This document shows positions 4,732 through 12,569 of a stretch of 18,017 nt of DNA, one piece after another. The position numbers were made by a program, and so were the translations under genes. The DNA comes from Candidatus Dependentiae bacterium. Lineage in GTDB: Bacteria > Babelota > Babeliae > Babelales > UBA12411. The stretch is from positions 1 through 18,017 of the forward strand of contig DOJW01000003.1 of the NCBI GenBank assembly GCA_003511165.1. The letters are read 5' to 3'. The notes beneath the pieces are model-generated. The model was not told the origin of the DNA. It did not search any database and worked only from the letters and a program-made list of their open reading frames with translations. Each line of letters begins with the position of its first letter. Position 1 is the stretch's first letter.

Positions 4732-6366
4732 TTATTTTTTTTGCATCCAATTTCGAATTGCCAAAATTGTAAAACTTATTATGATTCCGCTTCCAAGAGA
4801 TATTGCAAGGTTCGCACTATAAGATAAATTGTTCAAAAATCCAGCAAATAAAAATGCAATAGATGTACCTATAAAAACTGGTAGAGCATAAGTGAGCTGT
4901 GTTTGAATATGATCCATTAAATGACACCCGGAACTTTTTGCAGACATGATAGATGTGACTGCAACTGGTGATGTATGATCGCCGAAGACGGCACCGGCTA
5001 GTATCGCACCAAGTGTTGGAAATATTCCAATAATATTTGTAACTTCAGCAGGGGTTGTTGCATGCGAAAATGATATTAACATAGGCATCGCAATCGGTAG
5101 TAAAATTGCCATTGCGCCCCATGATGAACCTGTCGAAAATGATGTGATAGCACCGGTTAAGAAAAATAAAAATGGTAAAAACCGAATATCAACTGAGCTG
5201 ATAAGATTTTGTGCAAGATACACGCCGGTTTCTAGATTTTTGCTTAAAATGTCTCCGAACGTCCAAGCCAAAATCAAAATGATAATTGATGAGAACATTA
5301 AAACCGTTCCCTCTTTGCAAATTGAAGGAAGTGAAGAGATGTTAATTTTTTTGCGAATTAAAAAAAATAAAGTTGTAACAACGACTGTGAATAAGCCGCC
5401 TAAAAATAATGCTTTAGAAGAATTAATGTTTTGCAATGCATTAAGAAATGAGTTGCTCCCGCCAAACAGATAAAAATTACCACAAAATAGCATGCTCAAA
5501 AAGACTGCGCCAATTAACATCAAAATTGGCAAAAACATATCTATTGCGTTGCTATTTTTTTTGTTAGCTTCTTTTACAAGAGGCATTTCATTTTTTAGTT
5601 CTTTACTATTACCAAATAAATTTCCAGTTTTTTTTGCAGATTCTTCATATTTGCGCATTGAGCCAAAAGAGATTTTGCGACGAATTATGAAAAATACTGA
5701 AGCGATCAAAATGATAGAGTAAAAAACATATGGAAGCGTGTGCAAATAAACATAAAATGGTTGTGCGTTGATAAGATTTGAATTATTTGCTGTGGATGTA
5801 GATATTCCTGATTTTTGCATTTGCATTAAAATGAAACCGGCCCAGCTTGAAATTGGTGAAAGAATGCAAAGCGGTGCTGCCATCGAGTCAACTAAAAATG
5901 CAAGTTTTACACGCGGAATTCTAAAAGCATCTGTGAGCGAATGCATTACAGATCCAACCGTAAGGCTATTGAAATAATCATCGATGAAAAGTGAGCTGGA
6001 GAGAAAAAATGTGGCAGTTTCTGCAGCTTCTACATTTTTTATTTTCTTTTTCATTAAATTGCTGTAGGCAAAAGCGCCTCCGCTATGCGCTATCAATGTT
6101 ATAAGTATTCCAACAATTATTAAAAAGCTATAAATAAAAAGACTGGAGCTTCCCCAAAAACTTGACCAGGAAGAAAGTAATCCTATTTCGGAATTGTTCC
6201 ACATTTTTATAAGAACAAGTTTTATTGAATCGATAACTGAAAAATTGGTTGCGATCAAGCCTGCTGCAAAAATTCCAAAAATAAGAGAGCGTACTATTTT
6301 TTTTGTGATAAATGCGGATACTAAAACTATGAAGGGTGGAAGTAATGATAGCCAAGTTGGCTGCAT
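4732..6366 (-). CDS. NhaC-family sodium/proton antiporter
   Basis: A 544-residue inner-membrane protein with about 11-12 hydrophobic segments. Family marks of the NhaC group are seen: FIDDYFNSLTVGSVM (127-141), the stretch around DSMAAPLCILSPISSWAGF (160-178), STGSSWGAMAILLPIAMP (411-428) and AGAVFGDHTSPVAVTS (457-472). These antiporters exchange sodium for protons, and some members move other solutes such as malate or lactate, so the substrate is not certain. Length agrees with the larger members. Start: ATG 6366 with AGGAA upstream. It is transcribed alone from a TGC-TAAAAT promoter and ends at a bidirectional terminator. It could help balance sodium and pH inside a host; that is inference. 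Confidence 0.88.
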   Translation of the reverse strand: MQPTWLSLLPPFIVLVSAFITKKIVRSLIFGIFAAGLIATNFSVIDSIKLVLIKMWNNSEIGLLSSWSSFWGSSSLFIYSFLIIVGILITLIAHSGGAFAYSNLMKKKIKNVEAAETATFFLSSSLFIDDYFNSLTVGSVMHSLTDAFRIPRVKLAFLVDSMAAPLCILSPISSWAGFILMQMQKSGISTSTANNSNLINAQPFYVYLHTLPYVFYSIILIASVFFIIRRKISFGSMRKYEESAKKTGNLFGNSKELKNEMPLVKEANKKNSNAIDMFLPILMLIGAVFLSMLFCGNFYLFGGSNSFLNALQNINSSKALFLGGLFTVVVTTLFFLIRKKINISSLPSICKEGTVLMFSSIIILILAWTFGDILSKNLETGVYLAQNLISSVDIRFLPFLFFLTGAITSFSTGSSWGAMAILLPIAMPMLISFSHATTPAEVTNIIGIFPTLGAILAGAVFGDHTSPVAVTSIMSAKSSGCHLMDHIQTQLTYALPVFIGTSIAFLFAGFLNNLSYSANLAISLGSGIIISFTILAIRNWMQKK

Positions 6367-6411
6367 AATAATTCCTTTTTTATTTTGGTTAAGTTGTACA
6401 AAACAGGACTT

Positions 6412-6440
6412 ATTTTAGCATTTTTTAAATGAAAATCGAA
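6412..6440 (-). promoter_or_regulatory. Promoter of the nhaC-like gene
   Basis: On the minus strand TGC-TAAAAT (6420-6412) is an extended -10 motif; a weak TTCGAT lies 17 bases further upstream (6440-6435). The transcript would start near 6405, about 40 bases before the ATG. Confidence 0.45.
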
Positions 6441-6459
6441 ACTTAAAGTATTTATGCTT

Positions 6460-7017
6460 TTAGACTCGAATATTTAGGATTTTGTTTTGTAATATTTCTA
6501 AAAAATGTGAAGCAACTTTTAATAATATTTGTTCTTTATCTTGCTTGGAGATTTGTAAATTTATTAATACAACTTGAGGATTTCCTGGGTTAAAATATAT
6601 AAAAGAAGATGGCATTTGCCCAAGAGTTTCCTTTAATTCTTGTTCAAACAAAAATTGAATTTTATAAGTAATGTCTTTATTTATGAATAACATCAAATGT
6701 GTATTTGAACTTGCTGGATATGCTAAAACAATTTCATGAAATTGTGGATTTAATTTTTGTTCAAATAATTCTTTTCTTGCGCATTTATCGTTGGATTCTT
6801 TTATATGATTTATTAAAAATCTTAGTTCGTTACAGACTATTTGTAAAAAAATAGGAGAATTTTTGTAAGTGTTTAATATTTCTTGAGCTTCCCTTTGATA
6901 AATCAGATCAGCTACTAAAGTTTGTGCTTTTTCTTCGATAGATTTACTTAAAAAACCGCCAGCATGACAATTGTTTGTTGATGTTAAAAAAATTAAAAAT
7001 AAAAAAAACTTTTTCAT
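6460..7017 (-). CDS. Small exported protein of unknown function
   Basis: Not recognised. The 185-residue product starts with a typical signal peptide (MKKFFLFLIFLTSTNNCHA, likely cut after residue 19 or 20), so it is probably periplasmic or secreted; the cysteine at 17 is followed by His, not a lipobox. The mature part is mostly helical by eye, with segments AQTLVADLIYQREAQEIL and ISKQDKEQILLKVASHFLEIL and a short beta-like section around LMLFINKDITYKIQF. It lies 16 bases after the stop of the gene upstream, which also encodes an exported protein of similar size, so the two form an operon. I saw no convincing sequence similarity between the pair. Confidence 0.7.
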   Translation of the reverse strand: MKKFFLFLIFLTSTNNCHAGGFLSKSIEEKAQTLVADLIYQREAQEILNTYKNSPIFLQIVCNELRFLINHIKESNDKCARKELFEQKLNPQFHEIVLAYPASSNTHLMLFINKDITYKIQFLFEQELKETLGQMPSSFIYFNPGNPQVVLINLQISKQDKEQILLKVASHFLEILQNKILNIRV

Positions 7018-7033
7018 AGGTATTTTCTAAATA

Positions 7034-7639
7034 TTACCCTGTTTTTTCCATTGCTCTATAATAAACTGTTTTTATGGCGTTTGCTAGCATTACAGCAATA
7101 ATGCGATCACGCCCGAGCTCTTCTAGATATGGTGTAGATGACTTGCGGCGGTATTCATTAAATTCGTCCTTACTAATGACTTCAAATTCTTGAGTATTGT
7201 TGTCGAATTTTTTAAACATCTCATAATTTGTAAACTCTGTATGTGTTTTTTTATACAGTTTGCACCTGTTGTAGTCGGTAAGTAGGATAAAAATGTCATG
7301 AAAGACATCTTGAATTATTTGAATATTGGTTTCTGTTATTTTTAGAATCATTGAAACCTTTTTGATTTCTTTTGGGTCATCCCATCCTAGCATAATATCT
7401 CTTTCTAGAGGCGATGTTGCTTCTAGGTCTATAATATAGTGTGCAAAGAAGTAAAAATATTGTAATTGAAATGTTCGATTTTCAAAGAAATGTTGTACTG
7501 TTTTTTCGCATAATTGATCAGATATTACTACATTCGAAGAAGATTCTCTTACAGGAAAAGCTCTTGCTGAAAGCATGGCATTACATTTATTTCCGGTAAT
7601 CAAAAGCAAAAGGGTTAAAAATAAGAATATTTTTTTCAT
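7034..7639 (-). CDS. Small exported protein of unknown function, first gene of a pair
   Basis: Not recognised. The start is placed at ATG 7639, giving 201 residues that begin directly with a signal peptide (MKKIFLFLTLLLLITGNKCNA). A longer frame exists only from a TTG at 7672 and would put eleven polar residues before the signal. The mature part is rich in charged residues and predicted helices, with FQLQYFYFFAHYIIDLE, ITETNIQIIQDVFHDIFILL and, near the end, IIAVMLANAIKTVYYRAM. It shares a transcript with the exported 6460-7017 gene and has its own promoter at 7694-7722. The pairing of two exported unknowns suggests related work in the envelope or outside the cell, which is inference. Confidence 0.7.
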   Translation of the reverse strand: MKKIFLFLTLLLLITGNKCNAMLSARAFPVRESSSNVVISDQLCEKTVQHFFENRTFQLQYFYFFAHYIIDLEATSPLERDIMLGWDDPKEIKKVSMILKITETNIQIIQDVFHDIFILLTDYNRCKLYKKTHTEFTNYEMFKKFDNNTQEFEVISKDEFNEYRRKSSTPYLEELGRDRIIAVMLANAIKTVYYRAMEKTG

Positions 7640-7693
7640 TGAATTTTTCTTTACGTTAAAGTTTTTAAACAAATTATTTATATGATTTTATAG

Positions 7694-7722
7694 AAAATAG
7701 TAGAAGTATTATTTTTTGACAA
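7694..7722 (-). promoter_or_regulatory. Promoter of the two exported unknowns
   Basis: TTGTCA (7722-7717) and TATTTT (7699-7694) are separated by exactly 17 bases on the minus strand. The transcript would start near 7687, about 48 bases before the ATG at 7639. Confidence 0.45.
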
Positions 7723-7735
7723 ATTTTGCTGGGTT

Positions 7736-8704
7736 TTAGTTTCCTAAGAAAATATTGAAAAAATAACCAGTGATCATAATTCCTAATCCAACAGTAGAAG
7801 CAAATATTATCAAAAGTTTTGTTTTCATTATTTTTCTTAAAATCATAAATTCTGGTAAGGAAAGTCCAGTAATCGCCATCATAAATGCTAAAGTTGTGCC
7901 TATCGAAACACCTTTTTGAGTTAAAACTGAAACTATAGGAATCACTCCCGCAGCGTTTGAGTAAAGTGGTATGCCTATTAAAGTTGCTAATGGAACGGCA
8001 TACCATTTGGTTTTATCTGCATAAGTAGTCAAAAAATCTGTTGGAACGTAGCCGTGAATAAACGCACCAACCCCTATTCCTAGAATTACGTAACCCCATA
8101 CATTTTTTAAAATATTTAACGTATAAGTTTGAGCAAATTTTATACGCTTGATAAACGATAAAGTTTGGTTTTGTGGGCCAAAATTTTGTTTGGAATCTGT
8201 CTTGAAATTTAGTAAATGTTCGAGCTTTAGTTTTTCTATAATTAATCCAGAACCGACCGCGATTGTTAATCCGCTAAGTGCATAAGTTAATGCTGTTTTC
8301 CATCCAAACAATCCTAAAAGTAGCACAAGTGCAACTTCGTTAATCATTGGAGATGCTATTAAAAAAGAAAAAGTTACTCCAAGCGGTATTCCAACTTCTA
8401 TAAAACCCATAAAAAGGGGAATTGCGCTGCAAGTGCAAAACGGTGTAATAATTCCAAGTAAACCTGCAATTATGAAATTTAAAATACTTTTATTGCTGGA
8501 TAAAAGAGCTTTTATTTTTTGTGGGGGAAAAAATGATCTGACTATTGACGTAATAAAAATGATGAATGTTAATAATAATAATATTTTTATAGAGTCAAAG
8601 ATAAAAAAGTTAACAGCTTCTGCGATTAAAGAGTTTTGCTCAAGATGTAAAAGATTGAACGTTATCCAATTTGCTAATAGTTGAACAGGATAAAAAAGTT
8701 CCAT
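7736..8704 (-). CDS. YraQ/ArsP-like permease (UPF0718 family)
   Basis: A 322-residue inner-membrane protein with about eight hydrophobic segments. The signature GIITPFCTCSAIPLFMGFIEVGIPLGVTFSFLIASP (from residue 84) with the C90-x-C92 pair marks the YraQ permease family, which includes ArsP, an exporter of trivalent organoarsenicals. The second repeat-like half has GIPLYSNAAGVIPI (244-257). Start set at ATG 8704, which has GGAA just upstream; an open frame continues to 8830 but that part is K/N-rich and overlaps the divergent cca start. Some members carry out metal or arsenical export, so the substrate here cannot be named. It is divergent from cca, with 118 bases between starts. Confidence 0.85.
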   Translation of the reverse strand: MELFYPVQLLANWITFNLLHLEQNSLIAEAVNFFIFDSIKILLLLTFIIFITSIVRSFFPPQKIKALLSSNKSILNFIIAGLLGIITPFCTCSAIPLFMGFIEVGIPLGVTFSFLIASPMINEVALVLLLGLFGWKTALTYALSGLTIAVGSGLIIEKLKLEHLLNFKTDSKQNFGPQNQTLSFIKRIKFAQTYTLNILKNVWGYVILGIGVGAFIHGYVPTDFLTTYADKTKWYAVPLATLIGIPLYSNAAGVIPIVSVLTQKGVSIGTTLAFMMAITGLSLPEFMILRKIMKTKLLIIFASTVGLGIMITGYFFNIFLGN

Positions 8705-8822
8705 AATTTCCTTTTCGTAGTTTTTATTTTTGCCAATGATTTTGTTTTTGATTAAAAAAAAATGGTAACATTTTTTGTGTGTTAATAAAAAGATTAAATT
8801 AGAAAATAATAGGAAAGTTTTG

Positions 8823-10235
8823 ATGAGCACATTTATCGATGTTAAGAGATTTGATTTCTTAAAAAATAATGAAAAATTAGTTTCGGTTTTGAAAACAATT
8901 TATAAAGAAGGTGGAGTTGCTTATTTAGTTGGTGGGAGTGTTCGTGATTTGATTTTAAACAAACCACTAAAAGATTTGGATATAGAAGTACATAAGCTGC
9001 CGCTTGAAGATTTTCAAAATGTTTTAGAAAAATTTGGTTTTGTAAAATTGGTTGGCAAGCAGTTTGGAGTTCTGCGGCTTGAAAATGTCGATGTTGATTG
9101 GTCTATTCCACGCCAAGATAGTAAAGGGCGAAAACCACTTGTTATTTTTGATCCTTATATGACTTTAAAAGATGCATGTAAGCGTCGAGATTTGACGATA
9201 AATGCGATGGCGATTGATTTGAAATTTTTGACCGAAAAAAATGCTCAAGAACAAATAGAAGTTCTAGATCCTTTTGAAGGTTTTGAAGATTTAAAAAATA
9301 AAAAGTTAAAAGCTATTGACAACGTTTTGTTTTTGGATGATCCACTGCGTTTTTTTCGCGTGATGCAGTTTGTTGGTCGGTTTGAGATGGAGCCTGACGG
9401 AGAGTTAAATGAGATTTGTAAAAAAATAGATCTTAGCGAAATTGCGCGGGAGAGAATTTTTGAAGAATTGTGCAAGCTTTTTTTGAAATCCCGGCGACCA
9501 TCTCTTGGAATACGATGGTTAAAAAAAATTGGAAGATTAAAAGAAATAATGCCAGAAGTTTTTGCACTTGTTTCTGTGCAGCAACGTAGCGATCATCATC
9601 CAGAAGGGAATGTTTTTGAACATACTATGCAGGCTTTAGATGCCGCTGCAATGTCTGATAAATATGAAAGTGAAAAAGAAAAGTTAACCATGCTTTTTGC
9701 TGCACTTTGCCATGATTTTGGAAAACCTATTGCTACGACTGAAGATTTGCGTTCAATTGGACATGAAAAAATAGGGAGTGAGATGGTGCAGCCTTTCATG
9801 AAAAGATTTACCGAAGATTATGAAATGATAAAGGCGGTTGAAAAACTCGTTCTTTATCATCTTTTGCCTTGGGAATTTGTTGAGCAAAATTCAAGCTTGA
9901 AAGCTTACAAAAGGTTAGCTCTAAAACTTTCGCCTCAAACAAATTTAAGGCAACTTGCATTACTGCAAATGGCGGATTCTCGCGGAAGAAATGCAAAAAG
10001 TGATTTGCCTCTAGCGGGACAAGAAGAAATTTTTGAAAAGTTTATGCAAAAAGCAAAAGAAGCTTTTGTTGAAAATAAACCAGAAGTTCCAGTTTTGCAC
10101 GGGCGAGATTTAATGGATGTTATATCTCCTGGGAAGGAAATGGGCGAACTTTTGAAAAAAGCTTATGAAATTCAAATCGATGAGGGGATAAAAGATAAAG
10201 AAGAATTAAAAAAACTGATTTTAAAAAAAGAATAA
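8823..10235 (+). CDS. cca: tRNA nucleotidyltransferase (CCA-adding enzyme) with HD domain
   Basis: This enzyme adds or repairs the CCA end of tRNAs. Start set at ATG 8823 (MSTFID...), with AGGAAAG 7 bases upstream; the open frame reaches back to 8775 without a good site. The 470-residue product has the class II nucleotidyltransferase head: VGGSVRDLIL (36-45), metal ligands in DLDIEV (D53, E55), RRDLTINAMAID (121-132) and DPLRFFRVMQFVGRF (173-187), followed by the RNA-binding helices. Residues 258-345 hold an HD phosphohydrolase domain with H267 and the pair H297-D298 (CHDFGKP), as in E. coli-type Cca. Some polyA polymerases look alike, but the VDWSIPRQD region and a single such gene in view favour CCA addition. 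It is monocistronic; tolQ has its own promoter. Confidence 0.9.
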   Translation: MSTFIDVKRFDFLKNNEKLVSVLKTIYKEGGVAYLVGGSVRDLILNKPLKDLDIEVHKLPLEDFQNVLEKFGFVKLVGKQFGVLRLENVDVDWSIPRQDSKGRKPLVIFDPYMTLKDACKRRDLTINAMAIDLKFLTEKNAQEQIEVLDPFEGFEDLKNKKLKAIDNVLFLDDPLRFFRVMQFVGRFEMEPDGELNEICKKIDLSEIARERIFEELCKLFLKSRRPSLGIRWLKKIGRLKEIMPEVFALVSVQQRSDHHPEGNVFEHTMQALDAAAMSDKYESEKEKLTMLFAALCHDFGKPIATTEDLRSIGHEKIGSEMVQPFMKRFTEDYEMIKAVEKLVLYHLLPWEFVEQNSSLKAYKRLALKLSPQTNLRQLALLQMADSRGRNAKSDLPLAGQEEIFEKFMQKAKEAFVENKPEVPVLHGRDLMDVISPGKEMGELLKKAYEIQIDEGIKDKEELKKLILKKE

Positions 10236-10270
10236 ATATATGGCTTAAAGCTACTAGATTAAACAAAGCA

Positions 10271-10299
10271 TTCATTTAAAATTTTATTTTTCGTATACT
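10271..10299 (+). promoter_or_regulatory. Candidate promoter of the tol operon
   Basis: TTCATT (10271-10276) and TATACT (10294-10299) are 17 bases apart. The 167-base gap between cca and tolQ holds little else except a 7-bp inverted repeat just downstream of the predicted start (TTCAAAT at 10304-10310 and ATTTGAA at 10317-10323). The leader would be about 95 bases. Confidence 0.4.
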
Positions 10300-10402
10300 G
10301 AATTTCAAATTGAGAAATTTGAATAATTCTTAAAATTTGGGGCATCAATTTAAACCAATTTTTGCTTGAGTAGTATTAAATAAATTTAGAGAGGGCTTTA
10401 TA

Positions 10403-11131
10403 ATGTTAAATGTTTTTAAATCTTCTGCGTGGGAACTTGTCGCACAGACTGATAAATTTTCAAAATTGATATTAATAGCATTGCTTGTAGTTTCTGTAAT
10501 TTGTCTTGCTATTTTTATTATTAAATATTTTTTTTACAAAAATGAACTTGCTGCTGTAAAAGTTTTGAAATTTAAAATCAAGCATATAAGAGATTTCAAT
10601 GAGCTTATTTCGCTGCGAAAAGAGTTTGAAGAAACTTTGAGCGGAAAATTCTTGGAAGAGAATTTACTTGAACTTCGAAAAATTATAGAAAGCAAAATAA
10701 AATCTGCAGAATCTGAACTGTTAAACAGTGAAAAAATTCCAACAAATAAAGTAACTTTAACTCAAGAAGATTTGGAAGATTTTAGTGAAGTTTTAGACCA
10801 TTCATTATCTGATATTAATTACGAATCAGAAAAATATTTAACATTTCTTTCTACGAGTATGACAGCAGGTCCGCTGATAGGACTTTTTGGAACTGTCTGG
10901 GGGTTGATCCACGCATTTATAAATATTAGTCATGAAAAAGTTGCCGATATTGCAACAGTTGCTCCTGGTATTGCAGAAGCTTTGATCGTAACTCTTGTTG
11001 GTTTGGTAGTTGCTATTCCCGCTATGATATTTTTTCATTACTTTGTAAGCAAACATAGAAGATTAGAGCAAGAATTTATAGATATAGCAGACTTTTTTTT
11101 CTTGAAAATAAAACAAACTTTTTCTAAATAA
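10403..11131 (+). CDS. tolQ: TolQ, proton channel subunit of the Tol system (MotA/TolQ/ExbB family)
   Basis: TolQ with TolR uses the proton gradient to drive TolA and keep the outer membrane joined to the cell during division. The 242-residue product has one membrane segment near residues 20-46 and two more near 147-170 and 187-212. The second and third carry the family pattern TAGPLIGLFGTVWGLIHAF and PGIAEALIVTLVGLVVAIPA. A long cytoplasmic loop of charged helices lies between. Length is near the usual 230. GAGAGGG precedes the ATG by 7 bases. It leads the run tolQ-tolR-tolA-tolB, which favours TolQ over the close relative ExbB. Confidence 0.92.
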   Translation: MLNVFKSSAWELVAQTDKFSKLILIALLVVSVICLAIFIIKYFFYKNELAAVKVLKFKIKHIRDFNELISLRKEFEETLSGKFLEENLLELRKIIESKIKSAESELLNSEKIPTNKVTLTQEDLEDFSEVLDHSLSDINYESEKYLTFLSTSMTAGPLIGLFGTVWGLIHAFINISHEKVADIATVAPGIAEALIVTLVGLVVAIPAMIFFHYFVSKHRRLEQEFIDIADFFFLKIKQTFSK

Positions 11132-11143
11132 AAGGAATATTTT

Positions 11144-11551
11144 ATGTTCAAGCGTCAGAAAAGAAAAATTAAACCGATCAGCATTCCGGAGATAATGCTT
11201 ACACCTCTTATCGATACTGCTTTAACTTTGTTGATTATTTTTATAGTTACTGCACCTATGGTGCAAAATAATGTAAAAGTTGATTTGCCTTTTGGAAAAA
11301 GCAGAGAAGCTTCACATCAACAAGAATACATTGTTTCAATAACCAAAAATCATGAACTTTTTTTTAATAGTAATCCTGTAAAAAAAGCAGAATTAACTAA
11401 CATGGTGAGGGAGGCTTTGGGCGGAAATGTTGATACTCCAGTTTATGTAGAAGCGGATAAAGCTCTATCTTATGGGCAAGTTGTTTCCCTTATCGATGAG
11501 TTAAAGGGTGTTACAAAGGTTGTTGTTTTGTCTACAAAAAGTGCTGTATAG
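11144..11551 (+). CDS. tolR: TolR, periplasmic-facing motor subunit (ExbD/TolR family)
   Basis: TolR is the partner of TolQ in the motor. The 135-residue product has a single N-terminal membrane helix with the family motif TPLIDTALTLLIIFIVTAP; its aspartate (D24) is the conserved proton-binding residue. The region after it (KVDLP and onward) is the periplasmic domain ending in a VVVLST strand. It starts 12 bases after tolQ with AAGGAA upstream, so the two are coupled. Length matches the family's 130-150. Confidence 0.93.
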   Translation: MFKRQKRKIKPISIPEIMLTPLIDTALTLLIIFIVTAPMVQNNVKVDLPFGKSREASHQQEYIVSITKNHELFFNSNPVKKAELTNMVREALGGNVDTPVYVEADKALSYGQVVSLIDELKGVTKVVVLSTKSAV

Positions 11552-11561
11552 GCAAATTTAG

Positions 11562-12569
11562 ATGAAGAATGAACTGAATTTAAGAATTATTTTATATTCT
11601 TTTCTACTACATATTTTTATTTTAGTTTTTGCAAGCTTCATTTTAAAGGAGCGATCTCCTGTCAGAATTTTTATAAAAGGTGATGCAACATCTACAAGAT
11701 TTTGGGCTTCGCGAAAACATTTGAAGTCTATCGCTTTAGTAGATTTTTCAAAAAAACGAAAACGTCGATTTGCTTTAAACAAAAAAATTTCTAGTAAGGT
11801 AACAAAAAAATTTGTGCCTAAAACTATTAAAGTTGCACAAAAAACAAAAATTAGAGTTGCAAAAAAAGCAAATTTTGTGGATGAGTTTTCAGGTAAAATA
11901 GCTAAAAATAAAAAAATTGTTAAACAACAAAAGCAAGTATTGCTTGAAGAGCAAAAAATGTTAGACGCTGAAAAAAAAGAACTGCATAAAAAAGAAAAAC
12001 AATCACAAGCGAAAAGTGAAGAAGTTAAAAAAATTGAGACTGCTGAAAAAGAAGAAATCAAAAAAATAGAACAGAAAACAGAAGACGTTAAACCTTTGCA
12101 AGAAGATATTAAGCCGCAAAAAGAAGAGATTAAACAAGAAGTTGCAGATATTACTTCTCAAGAAGATCCGACAGCTGTTGAAGCGGAAGTTTCTTCTGAA
12201 GGTATCGGAAGTTCAAGCAAACCAATTTTGGGAAGAGAAGAAGACTTGGGTGTTAACATCGAGGGGGAGAATATAGATTTTGCAACCGCAGAGAGATTTT
12301 CAAAAGAGTTTGGAGGCAAGCTTCGCGCGGTACGTTTATTTAGAGAATTTAATATGCCGGTTAAATTTTTAGTTTGCTCTGATGGTAAAGTAAATGATAT
12401 AAATTTCCCTAAAAACGTTGGTACAAAAGTAGATCAGGTTGCTATCATCAGAGCTTTGAGACAAATTGATTTTGCAAAAGATTATCCTGATATTTGTGGG
12501 CGAGAAATGTTCTTGGTATTTAATAGAAATAAAAAAGGAAAAATTAGCATAGGTGGAGATTTGGCATGA
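11562..12569 (+). CDS. tolA: TolA-like periplasm-spanning protein (TonB/TolA type)
   Basis: The 335-residue product has the TolA plan: a short cytoplasmic start, one membrane helix (residues 9-28, IILYSFLLHIFILVFASFIL), a long lysine- and glutamate-rich stretch (about 50-200, EEQKMLDAEKKELHKKEK), probably a coiled-coil rod, and a compact C-terminal domain (about 243-330). The end domain carries cysteines 272 and 312, which could form a disulfide. The family transmits force from TolQR to TolB and Pal; the low-complexity rod prevents assigning close relatives, so the name rests on layout and position. Its stop overlaps the tolB start (ATGA). The gap to tolR is 10 bases. No clear Shine-Dalgarno site, only AGG 9 bases upstream. 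Confidence 0.8.
   Translation: MKNELNLRIILYSFLLHIFILVFASFILKERSPVRIFIKGDATSTRFWASRKHLKSIALVDFSKKRKRRFALNKKISSKVTKKFVPKTIKVAQKTKIRVAKKANFVDEFSGKIAKNKKIVKQQKQVLLEEQKMLDAEKKELHKKEKQSQAKSEEVKKIETAEKEEIKKIEQKTEDVKPLQEDIKPQKEEIKQEVADITSQEDPTAVEAEVSSEGIGSSSKPILGREEDLGVNIEGENIDFATAERFSKEFGGKLRAVRLFREFNMPVKFLVCSDGKVNDINFPKNVGTKVDQVAIIRALRQIDFAKDYPDICGREMFLVFNRNKKGKISIGGDLA

Noticed and set aside
8754..8762. Run of about nine A in the permease-cca gap as a phase-variation tract
   Set aside because: A/T runs of this length are common by chance in DNA this AT-rich, and it does not sit in a recognisable promoter spacer.
8705..8830. N-terminal extension of the permease frame to 8830
   Set aside because: The extension is K/N-rich, overlaps the cca start region and lacks the ribosome binding site seen before ATG 8704.
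11558..12061. Minus-strand open frame of 167 codons rich in Phe, Cys and Ser
   Set aside because: It is the antisense of the lysine/glutamate-rich part of tolA; the composition is what reversed AAA/GAA codons give, and it has no ribosome binding site.
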